Assembly (NCBI GenBank): GCA_016282455.1 | Contig: JAEEKM010000205.1 | Location: 1 to 5,602, forward strand | DNA length: 5,602 nucleotides | Source: Treponema sp. | GTDB taxonomy: Bacteria; Spirochaetota; Spirochaetia; Treponematales; Treponemataceae | Reading direction: 5' to 3' | Shown here: piece after piece, positions 1 to 5,602 of the stretch | Layout of the letters: each line of letters opens with the position of its first letter | Position numbering within the stretch: the first letter of the stretch is position 1 | Position numbers and translations under genes: made by a program | The notes under the pieces: generated by a model | What the model was told of the DNA's origin: nothing | The model's database searches: none | Seen by the model: the letters and a program-made list of their open reading frames with translations, nothing else

Positions 1-748
1 CCTTTGCTTCAATTTCATGCAGCAGGGGTGAAAAAGTCTGGTCTGTAGAAAGGCCCACCGTAAACTCAGTGTTAGAACCGCTTAGGGCTGTAAAACCAGT
101 TTCAAGCGGAACAAAAACCCAGAGTGCATCAAGTTCCTGATAACCGCAGGAGACGATTCCAGTTACCTTAAGGCTTGTCATTTTTGGAGAAATACCGGAA
201 GCAGTTTTTCTTACGGTAATGAGACGGATAGTATCCCCCGCCTTCACTCCAAGCAGACTGCTTATTTTTTCTCCGATAATTGCATTCTTTGGCTGTGATA
301 AATCTGCCTCTCCCTGAACAAAATTAAAGAGGGATGCAAAGCCTTTGCTTTTTGTAAAAATGTCAGAAGGAAGGGCACGGACAGTTGCGCCGGTGCGGTA
401 ATTTTTTCCTGCCGCAAGAGCAGTTCCCCTTACCTCAGGGAAAGCACCTGTCACTCCTTCAATTAAAGCCAGTTCTTCTGCAAATGCAGTGAGGGAAGAA
501 GCACTTTCACATAAGTCTGAATCAGGGTCTACATAAACGGAAAGGTCTTGGGAAGAAAGGGAAATCATTCTGCCAGTAATGCCTTCAATCATTCCGTTAC
601 TCACCACAAGAACTGCAATGAGGGGAACAAGACTTATGCCTATGCACAAAAGGGCTCCCAAAAGACTTCGTTTTCCGTTGGACGAAGATGAGCTTCCCCG
701 TGAGAATAGAATTTTTCCTGCGTAAAGAACGCTGGAACGGAAAGTCAT
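1..748 (-). CDS. LolC/LolE-family lipoprotein-releasing ABC permease, second copy (3' end beyond window)
   Basis: Reading from the ATG at 748-746 gives 249 codons with no stop before the window edge, so only the N-terminal half is seen. The protein starts with a basic stretch and a run of five serines (residues 19-23). One membrane segment follows (about 29-50) and leads into VVSNGMIEGITGRM, which corresponds to the MNGF region of LolC/LolE proteins. The rest is a periplasmic domain of the MacB/LolE type (about 60-249), including GEKISSLLGVKAGD (159-172) and KVTGIVSCGYQELD (194-207). The three C-terminal membrane segments expected of the family lie outside the window. The start is fixed by an ATGA overlap with the lolD stop and a strong ribosome site. 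By position it would be lolE, pairing with the permease at 1451-2734 around the LolD ATPase. The sequence alone does not tell LolC from LolE. Confidence 0.88.
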   Translation of the reverse strand, partial: MTFRSSVLYAGKILFSRGSSSSSNGKRSLLGALLCIGISLVPLIAVLVVSNGMIEGITGRMISLSSQDLSVYVDPDSDLCESASSLTAFAEELALIEGVTGAFPEVRGTALAAGKNYRTGATVRALPSDIFTKSKGFASLFNFVQGEADLSQPKNAIIGEKISSLLGVKAGDTIRLITVRKTASGISPKMTSLKVTGIVSCGYQELDALWVFVPLETGFTALSGSNTEFTVGLSTDQTFSPLLHEIEAK

Positions 749-1458
749 AGTCCTTCCTCCTTAAGAAGTCCGTCCTGAATAAAATAGCGTACGTCCCCTT
801 TGGAAGCAAGGTTCATGTCATGGGTTACAAGAATCAAAGTTTTGTGATGACGGTCTGCCATGGAAAACAAAAGGTCACCGATTAAAAGTGCATTCTGAGG
901 ATCAAGGTTTCCTGTAGGTTCATCTGCAAGAATAAGTTCAGGGTCATTAACAAGGGAACGGGCCACTGCAACCCTCTGTCGCTCACCGCCTGATAATTCT
1001 GACGGAAGATGAGTCATGCGGTCAGAGAGCCCCACGTCATTTAAAAGAGACTTTGCTTTTTCCATTGCATCTTTTTTTGGCACGCCTGCCATGTAAGCGG
1101 GAAGAAATACATTTTCCACTGCAGTAAAATCTTTTAGCAGATAGTGAAACTGAAAAACAAGCCCCAGCACTTTCTGTCGGAAAAGTGTAAGTTCACTTTC
1201 GTTTTTACCGCTAACCTCTTCTCCGTTAACACGCACAATACCCGCAGTTGCCTTATCAAGACCGCCGATTATGTTAAGGAGGGTTGATTTACCGCTTCCG
1301 CTTTTTCCGACAATCACACACTTTGAACCACGGGGAACGGTCATGTTAAGGTCTTTAAGAATTGTGAGTTTTTCACTCTGGGTAGAATATGTTTTTTCAA
1401 GACCTTCCACCACAACGATTGGACTAGACTTTGCATTTACGACTTCACCGTTACTCAT
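745..1458 (-). CDS. lolD: LolD-type ATP-binding subunit of the lipoprotein-releasing ABC transporter
   Basis: This 237-residue ABC ATPase has every motif intact: Walker A GKSGSGKST (51-59), Q-loop VFQFHYLL (101-108), signature LSGGERQR (155-162), Walker B LILADE (175-180), D-loop GNLD (183-186) and the switch histidine in THD (213). The QFHYLL Q-loop is typical of LolD (QFHHLL in the enterobacterial protein), and the length fits the family. LolD is known to power lipoprotein extraction from the inner membrane by the LolC/LolE permeases and to act on the cytoplasmic face. Here it sits between two permeases of that family, overlapping the first by 8 bases (ATGAGTAA) and the second by 4 (ATGA), so translational coupling is likely. 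The ATG is preceded by GGAGG with a 9-base spacer. A related MacB/FtsE-type exporter ATPase is the main alternative, but both flanking permeases look like LolC/LolE. Confidence 0.93.
   Translation of the reverse strand: MSNGEVVNAKSSPIVVVEGLEKTYSTQSEKLTILKDLNMTVPRGSKCVIVGKSGSGKSTLLNIIGGLDKATAGIVRVNGEEVSGKNESELTLFRQKVLGLVFQFHYLLKDFTAVENVFLPAYMAGVPKKDAMEKAKSLLNDVGLSDRMTHLPSELSGGERQRVAVARSLVNDPELILADEPTGNLDPQNALLIGDLLFSMADRHHKTLILVTHDMNLASKGDVRYFIQDGLLKEEGL
756..762 (-). promoter_or_regulatory. Ribosome-binding site of the second Lol permease
   Basis: AAGGAGG is seven bases before the ATG at 748, inside the end of lolD. Together with the ATGA stop-start overlap it fixes the permease start. Confidence 0.82.
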
Positions 1459-2734
1459 TTCTGAGAACCTCCGTTACTGTAGACTTAAGAACATTTCTGC
1501 TGGCAAGAGAGGCCGCAAAAAGAGAGGAAAAGATTCCGAAGAAAAAAATCATGCAGACTTCCAGGGGGAAAATCCGGGCAGGAATGTCTGCATAAACCGC
1601 ATACATGGAATTTTCAGAAAGATAGGAAACTCTTTCCGGAGAAAAAACTGCAAGCATAAGGTACTGGGCATAGTACTGGGCTTTAGAAACTATTTCAAAA
1701 ACCGTCTTCATGTTTACACTCAAAAAAAGTCCAAGTAAAAGGCCCGGCAGTGCTCCAAGAAAACCTGTCATAAATCCCTGCATAACAAAAACAGACCTTA
1801 TCTGCGCTTTACTTCCGCCAAGGGCAGAAAGAACTGCTATTTCTTCCCTGCGTTCAAAAACCAGGCGCCGCATTGCATTGTAAATGTTTACGGCAACTAC
1901 AAGAAAAATAAGCAGCACAAGAAGAAGAAGAATGTTTTTTTCTACCCGCAGGGCACCAAAGAAACTCCGGTTGTAATCTCTCCAGGTTGTAATTTTTGCT
2001 TCAGGAAAAGCAGTGGAAATTTTATGAGCAAAAAAAGAATCATGATTTGAATCTGAAACTTTTATGCCGTATGTTTTCTTTGCACCGCTTCCAAAATAAC
2101 GTTCCCCGTCAGAAAGAGAAATAAAGGCGTAGGCGGAATTGATGTCGGAATAACCAGTAAAGAAAATTCCCCTTACAATGAACACCCTGTCCTGAGAAAG
2201 AAGGCTTACATCAGAAGAACCGCTTAAGGCAAGAATACTCACTTTGCTTCCTACGTGAACACCAAGATTTTTTGCAAGAGTATTTCCGAGGATGATTGAG
2301 TTTTCGTCTTTAAGATTAAATCTTCCGGAAATTATGGAAAGTTCTTTTTTAAAACCCGGGTCATCTTCCATAACCTCAGGGGGAAGTGCACGGATTAAAG
2401 CGGCAGTCTGTCTTGAACCGGTTCCAACCATCAGTCCCTGTGCTTCGTAAAAGGGAGTTACGCTGGTAATGTTTTTTTCAGAAGCAGTCCAGTCAAAGAA
2501 TTCCCATTCTTCAGAAACATTTTCTGCCCTCAGATGATAGGAGTTAACTTCCATTATGGCATCTATAAAGTTCATCTGAAAACCGTTCATCACACTCATG
2601 ACAACAATAAGCGCCATTACACCAAAGCAGACGCCAAGAGAAGCAAGTGTTGAAGTAACTGCAGTACGGCCCTTTCTGTCCACCCGGCTTAACCTGCGGG
2701 ACACAAAGTAAACCCATTTAAAACCCTTAGTCAA
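1451..2734 (-). CDS. LolC/LolE-family lipoprotein-releasing ABC permease, first copy
   Basis: This is an inner-membrane permease of 427 residues from the TTG at 2734, close to the family's usual 400-415. It has one N-terminal membrane segment (about 27-48) followed by the family motif MNGFQ (49-53). A large periplasmic domain follows, and then three C-terminal membrane segments (about 268-287, 319-341, 389-409). The FtsX-type coupling region RREEIAVLSALGGSKAQI is at about 295-312, and the protein ends in EVLRNE, like the EALR ending of relatives. With LolD and the second permease it would release lipoproteins from the inner membrane. The TTG start is preferred because AGGA lies 6 bases upstream and the overlap with the previous gene is then 8 bases, as at the next junction. 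An in-frame ATG at 2767 would add 11 residues and overlap by 41 bases. Position suggests lolC, but the short proline-rich hook expected of LolC is not obvious near residues 170-185. Confidence 0.92.
   Translation of the reverse strand: MTKGFKWVYFVSRRLSRVDRKGRTAVTSTLASLGVCFGVMALIVVMSVMNGFQMNFIDAIMEVNSYHLRAENVSEEWEFFDWTASEKNITSVTPFYEAQGLMVGTGSRQTAALIRALPPEVMEDDPGFKKELSIISGRFNLKDENSIILGNTLAKNLGVHVGSKVSILALSGSSDVSLLSQDRVFIVRGIFFTGYSDINSAYAFISLSDGERYFGSGAKKTYGIKVSDSNHDSFFAHKISTAFPEAKITTWRDYNRSFFGALRVEKNILLLLVLLIFLVVAVNIYNAMRRLVFERREEIAVLSALGGSKAQIRSVFVMQGFMTGFLGALPGLLLGLFLSVNMKTVFEIVSKAQYYAQYLMLAVFSPERVSYLSENSMYAVYADIPARIFPLEVCMIFFFGIFSSLFAASLASRNVLKSTVTEVLRNE
1468..1472 (-). promoter_or_regulatory. 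Ribosome-binding site of lolD
   Basis: GGAGG is nine bases before the ATG at 1458, inside the last codons of the upstream permease. It supports this ATG as the start and fits coupled translation through the ATGAGTAA overlap. Confidence 0.75.
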
Positions 2735-3716
2735 AATTCTTCCTCGAAATTTCTTTACCGGAAGCATAAATTACTTCCATTGTTTTTCTTCCATGCTCGT
2801 AGTGAACAAGCACAGAATAGTCATCGTCAAAATACATTGTTTCTTCGTGAACACTGTCAGAAAGATAAATGTCCTTTAAGCGCAGTCTGTCATTTTCATA
2901 AAAGGCTAGATTGGGAACAGAACTTTCAGCAGTGTGGGTGAATTCATTCCTGCGCCTGACAAGTTCACCTGACTCATCGTAGCGGATTTCTTCTTCCCAC
3001 ACAAGACGCCTTTCTTCGTCAAAGCGTCGTTCAGTTTTTCTTTCAAGATAAGGTTCCCCTTCCTCAGGGCTAACATAAGTTAAAACTTTTACAGGATCCC
3101 CTGAAGGAGAAAAAGTTGTTTCCCTTTTTATTTTTTCAGAAAGAATTTCTTCAGTAACTTTTAAAAGTTCAGGTCCGCTTCCTGAGGCGTATTCATAATT
3201 TATTTTTTTTACAAGAGAAATATCAAGATAGTTCTGGGAGTTTTTAAACTCAAGTTTTTCCTGCACCCTGTAATGAGAATCTGTTTTTGTGCGGATTATT
3301 TTTTTATCATTAACGTTTATAGTCTGAGTGCTTCCGTCTTTTGAAGGAGAAACAGAAAGCTGTTCTACATCATAAATAAAAAATGCAAGGCGGTTAAGGG
3401 AATTCCTGTACTGTTTTTCTGCAGAAGATTTTTTTTCTTTTTCATCAGAGGCATTTTCTGTTTTGTTTTCTGCAGATTCTGCAAGACCTTCCGGGAGGGG
3501 AATATCCTCTTCAAACAATTCATCTTCCGGAGAAAGAGCAGCAACCTGACCGGAAGCAAGACCAAGTGCACTCCTTACTGTGGCAAGATCATAATACTCG
3601 ACAGTGTTCTTTTCAAAGGGCGGACGAAAATCAAGAGTGTCCTGCAGCCAGAGCTGTTCCTTTGTAAAAACAGGAAAGAGAATATGAAAAGACAGTATGA
3701 GGAGGCTTAAATTCAT
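2727..3716 (-). CDS. Unrecognised exported protein, 329 aa, between ftsY and the Lol genes
   Basis: I do not recognise this family. The N-terminus (residues 2-18) is strongly hydrophobic and looks like a short signal peptide or membrane anchor, although no lysine or arginine precedes the core. There is not one cysteine in the protein, so it is not a lipoprotein. Absence of cysteine also fits a periplasmic location. Residues 62-101 form an acidic, low-complexity linker. The remainder (about 103-329) is rich in alternating polar and hydrophobic strands with turn motifs such as YDESGEL (246-252), YASGSG (176-181) and YASGKE (317-322), suggesting a repetitive beta-sheet fold. It starts two codons after, and in the same frame as, the ftsY stop (TAA GGG GAA ATG), and it overlaps the next permease. 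Context suggests an envelope role, perhaps linked to lipoprotein transport, but this is inference only. That it is a real gene is well supported by its length, packing and ribosome site. Confidence 0.85.
   Translation of the reverse strand: MNLSLLILSFHILFPVFTKEQLWLQDTLDFRPPFEKNTVEYYDLATVRSALGLASGQVAALSPEDELFEEDIPLPEGLAESAENKTENASDEKEKKSSAEKQYRNSLNRLAFFIYDVEQLSVSPSKDGSTQTINVNDKKIIRTKTDSHYRVQEKLEFKNSQNYLDISLVKKINYEYASGSGPELLKVTEEILSEKIKRETTFSPSGDPVKVLTYVSPEEGEPYLERKTERRFDEERRLVWEEEIRYDESGELVRRRNEFTHTAESSVPNLAFYENDRLRLKDIYLSDSVHEETMYFDDDYSVLVHYEHGRKTMEVIYASGKEISRKNFD
2741..2744 (-). promoter_or_regulatory. Ribosome-binding site supporting a TTG start of the first Lol permease
   Basis: AGGA lies six bases before the TTG at 2734-2732, within the end of the upstream gene. 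The competing ATG at 2767 has only GGAAG upstream. This site is the main reason for choosing the TTG start. Confidence 0.55.
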
Positions 3717-3718
3717 TT

Positions 3719-3724
3719 CCCCTT
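3719..3724 (-). promoter_or_regulatory. Ribosome-binding site of the 329-aa protein gene, with a short spacer
   Basis: AAGGGG runs from the last bases of the ftsY stop codon to two bases before the ATG at 3716. Read as AAGG, the spacer is only four bases, shorter than at the other genes here. Initiation may depend on ribosomes that have just ended ftsY, which is in the same frame. Confidence 0.5.
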
Positions 3725-4607
3725 ACTTCTCCCCTCTAGTGCCAAGAAATTCTTCCACGTAAGAAAGAGGATCCATGGGAGCAATGTCTTCGTATTTTTC
3801 ACCGGTACAGACATAGGCTACGGGAATGCCAAGTTCTTTTCCTATTGTAATTACTTCTCCGCCCCGTGCAGTTGAATCGTACTTTGTAAGAACAATGGCA
3901 TCTACTCCGACGGCTTCGTTAAATACTTCTGCCTGACGTACTGCATTCTGACCGGTGGTTGCATCTACCACAAGGATTTTTTTGTAGCAGCCTTCACTTG
4001 CTTTTGAAGAAGCAACCCTGTCGATTTTTTTTAATTCGTTAACAAGATTTTCTTTATTGTGAAGACGACCGGCAGTGTCTGCAATTACAAGACCTCCTCC
4101 TGAGGCACGGCAGGCTTCACCTGCATCAAAGACAACGGCAGAAGGATCGCTGCCCATCTGGTGTTTGACAACCCTTAAGGAAAGGCGTTCTCCATGCATG
4201 GCAAGCTGGTCAACGGCAGCGGCCCGGAATGTATCACTTGCGGCAAGAATAACATTTGTTCCGCGGGAGGCAAAAAGTTTTCCAAGCTTTGCACAGGAAG
4301 TGGTTTTTCCAACTCCGTTTACGCCAAGCAGCATAAAGACATTTACCTTATCATTTTCAAGCGGAAGTTCCGTTGCTTTTACGTAAGAAAGAAGTATTTC
4401 CTTTAAGCGGGCAGTAACTGCTTCTTCGTCTTTTAATTTATCTTCCTTACATTCCTTCTGCAGGCGGTCAATAATTTCTACAGAAGATTTAGCGCCAACA
4501 TCTCCTTCAATAAGGGCATCGGTAAGGTCGTCAAAAAAATCCTCGTCTACTCCCTTGTGTATTCCAAAAAGTGATTTGAGTTTACTGGCGAAGCTCTCTT
4601 TTGCCAT
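3723..4607 (-). CDS. ftsY: FtsY, signal recognition particle receptor GTPase
   Basis: This is the SRP receptor. It pairs with Ffh at the inner membrane and hands ribosomes making membrane and secreted proteins to the Sec translocon, with GTP hydrolysis in both partners. The 294 residues contain the N domain (about 5-80, with the amphipathic start FASKLKSLFG and the DEDFFDDL and EGDVG segments). The G domain follows: G1 GVNGVGKTT (95-103), the insertion-box motif DTFRAAAVDQL (125-135), G3 DTAGR (177-181), G4 TKYD (241-244), ARGG (247-250) and the closing TGEKYEDIAPMDP (268-280). DTFRAAAVDQL and the N-terminal helix distinguish it from Ffh, and there is no M domain. It lacks the long acidic A domain of the E. 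coli protein and so is close to the minimal NG form seen in many bacteria. The ATG is set by AGGAGG six bases upstream. It overlaps the PEGA gene by 26 bases. Confidence 0.97.
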   Translation of the reverse strand: MAKESFASKLKSLFGIHKGVDEDFFDDLTDALIEGDVGAKSSVEIIDRLQKECKEDKLKDEEAVTARLKEILLSYVKATELPLENDKVNVFMLLGVNGVGKTTSCAKLGKLFASRGTNVILAASDTFRAAAVDQLAMHGERLSLRVVKHQMGSDPSAVVFDAGEACRASGGGLVIADTAGRLHNKENLVNELKKIDRVASSKASEGCYKKILVVDATTGQNAVRQAEVFNEAVGVDAIVLTKYDSTARGGEVITIGKELGIPVAYVCTGEKYEDIAPMDPLSYVEEFLGTRGEK

Positions 4608-5602
4608 CGGTTACCTCCTCTTCTGTATCTGAAGAAACTTCTTTTACATCTTCATTAACTTCTTTTTCATTATCTTTCTTTTCATCAGGAAGGGTTAGAA
4701 GCAGACTTTTATTTTTTGCTTCCTCCATCTGTGCCTGACTTGCAGGTTTTGCATTCTTTGGAAGAACTTCACTTGCCGCCTTAAGGTAGCGGACAATTTC
4801 ATAAATAAAAAATGAACCTGCCGCAACAGTTACGCCAAGGGAAGCATAACGGAAACCGCTCCAGAACTGTACCTGGGAATCCGTAATGCTTGTTCCTCCG
4901 GAAATTACATTTGAATTGTAGGCTACGTTGTAATAGCCTGTACCAAAAAGGGCAAGCGGCACTGAAAGAACAAGTGCCGTGTAACCCCTGTACATCCAGA
5001 TTCGTCTTTTGTCAATTTCAGAAGCATTGTCTACCGGGTTTACATTTACCATAAGGTTTTCACCCTGCTTCTGATATGGAGAGTCAATAAAATAAAAGGA
5101 ACTCAGATACTCCCCTTTTTCATTTTGATTTGTAGAAATAAACTGACCGATTACAGGTTCACCGTTAACACTCACTTCTGTTCCCGGAACTCCCGATTTA
5201 ATGTCGGAGAGAAAGGCACCGTTTGCATAAAGGGTACCAAGCAAAGGATTTTTTAACGAAAGATTTACTACTGCATTCCTTGTCTGGTCCATGGGAAGAT
5301 GAACTAAAAAATCAGGAGCATTTTCAAAATTATAGGTAAGGGTCTGCGGATTATAACCTTCGGAAGAAACTTCTATTGTATGAATGCCAGAATCGACAAC
5401 AATACTTTCGGGCACGGGCTGATAGAGAACTCCGTCAACTGCAATCTGTGCATTTTCTTTTGCTTCTTCTGGTACAATGTCAAAAAAGAGATGTATCGGA
5501 AGTGAATTAGAAATTTTTGGAACCAGATAGTGGGCAATATTTCTTGCCATGCGGGAAATGTCGCTTAACGAACCTACTTCTGTAATTGTTCCTGCCACTG
5601 TC
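4582..5602 (-). CDS. PEGA-domain membrane protein with acidic C-terminal tail (5' end beyond window)
   Basis: The reading frame is open to the window edge. The codon at 5598 is GTG but lies inside an open frame with no ribosome site visible, so the true start is probably outside and 339 or more C-terminal residues are seen. Counting that GTG as residue 1, residues about 48-101 match the PEGA pattern (AQIAVDGVLYQPVPES, then GIHTIEVSSEGYNPQTLTYN). PEGA is a small beta-sandwich usually found in surface or periplasmic proteins. A second PEGA-like unit may follow (about 109-187, with LYANG and EVSVNGEPV). Two membrane segments are at about 204-222 and 250-270. The tail (about 305-335) is rich in Glu, Asp and Lys. 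The visible part has no cysteine. It ends 26 bases inside ftsY and carries the ftsY ribosome site in its last codons. Exact function is unknown. Confidence 0.85.
   Translation of the reverse strand, partial: TVAGTITEVGSLSDISRMARNIAHYLVPKISNSLPIHLFFDIVPEEAKENAQIAVDGVLYQPVPESIVVDSGIHTIEVSSEGYNPQTLTYNFENAPDFLVHLPMDQTRNAVVNLSLKNPLLGTLYANGAFLSDIKSGVPGTEVSVNGEPVIGQFISTNQNEKGEYLSSFYFIDSPYQKQGENLMVNVNPVDNASEIDKRRIWMYRGYTALVLSVPLALFGTGYYNVAYNSNVISGGTSITDSQVQFWSGFRYASLGVTVAAGSFFIYEIVRYLKAASEVLPKNAKPASQAQMEEAKNKSLLLTLPDEKKDNEKEVNEDVKEVSSDTEEEVTDGKRELRQ
4614..4620 (-). promoter_or_regulatory. Ribosome-binding site of ftsY
   Basis: GAGGAGG lies six bases before the ATG at 4607, inside the last codons of the PEGA gene. 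It is a near-perfect match to the 16S rRNA tail and fixes the ftsY start despite the 26-base overlap. Translation of the two genes is probably coupled. Confidence 0.85.

Noticed and set aside
1271..1738. Open plus-strand frame of 155 codons opposite lolD and the first permease
   Set aside because: It lies antisense to two well-supported genes, resembles no protein family and has a low-complexity basic product.
3203..3436. Runs of seven or eight T on the plus strand (A on the coding strand) at 3203-3210, 3299-3305 and 3429-3436 as possible phase-variation tracts
   Set aside because: An equally long run occurs inside ftsY at 4025-4032, an essential gene, and all encode ordinary lysine codons. 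The tracts reflect AAA codon preference.
3365..3571. A 68-codon frame overlapping the 329-aa protein gene on the same strand
   Set aside because: It is a frame-shifted reading of the acidic, lysine-rich linker. No support beyond an open frame.
3717..3722. Possible terminator or promoter in the only intergenic gap
   Set aside because: Six bases are too few for either, and they are taken up by a ribosome-binding site.
4075..4406. Plus-strand open frames opposite ftsY
   Set aside because: They are antisense to conserved GTPase motifs and have no recognisable product. They are a by-product of the coding-strand codon use.
3371..4814. A 15-base repeat, cataaataaaaaatg, at 3371-3385 and 4800-4814
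   Set aside because: Both copies encode FFIY within unrelated proteins and are AT-rich. A chance match is more likely than a functional repeat.

Overview
The window is a single, tightly packed, one-direction gene cluster on the minus strand. It reads from about 5602 down to 1 and carries six genes, the first and last cut by the window edges. The only bases assigned to no gene are 3717-3722. Every other junction is an overlap of 4 to 26 bases with the downstream ribosome-binding site inside the upstream gene. No tRNA, rRNA, CRISPR array, mobile element, promoter or terminator is visible.

Layout in transcription order: (1) the C-terminal part of a PEGA-domain protein with two membrane segments and an acidic tail, 5602-4582; (2) ftsY, the signal recognition particle receptor GTPase, 4607-3723; (3) an unrecognised, cysteine-free, probably exported 329-residue protein, 3716-2727; (4) a LolC/LolE-type permease, about 2734-1451; (5) the matching LolD-type ATPase, 1458-745; (6) the N-terminal 249 residues of a second LolC/LolE-type permease, 748-1.

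The last three genes form a permease-ATPase-permease set in the same order as lolC-lolD-lolE of Gram-negative bacteria. They would extract lipoproteins from the inner membrane for delivery to the outer membrane. FtsY brings ribosomes translating membrane proteins to the inner membrane. The cluster therefore reads as an envelope-biogenesis operon, with two poorly understood envelope proteins (PEGA and the 329-residue protein) built into it.

The organism is a diderm bacterium. Moderate G+C by eye (a little over 40%), strong AGGAGG-like ribosome sites, a PEGA protein of the spirochaete style and divergent Lol permeases suggest a spirochaete, most likely a Treponema. This is inference from style and gene content, not a database match. 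Most of the window is ordinary housekeeping sequence. The points worth a second look are the 329-residue protein wedged between ftsY and the Lol genes, and the topology of the PEGA protein.
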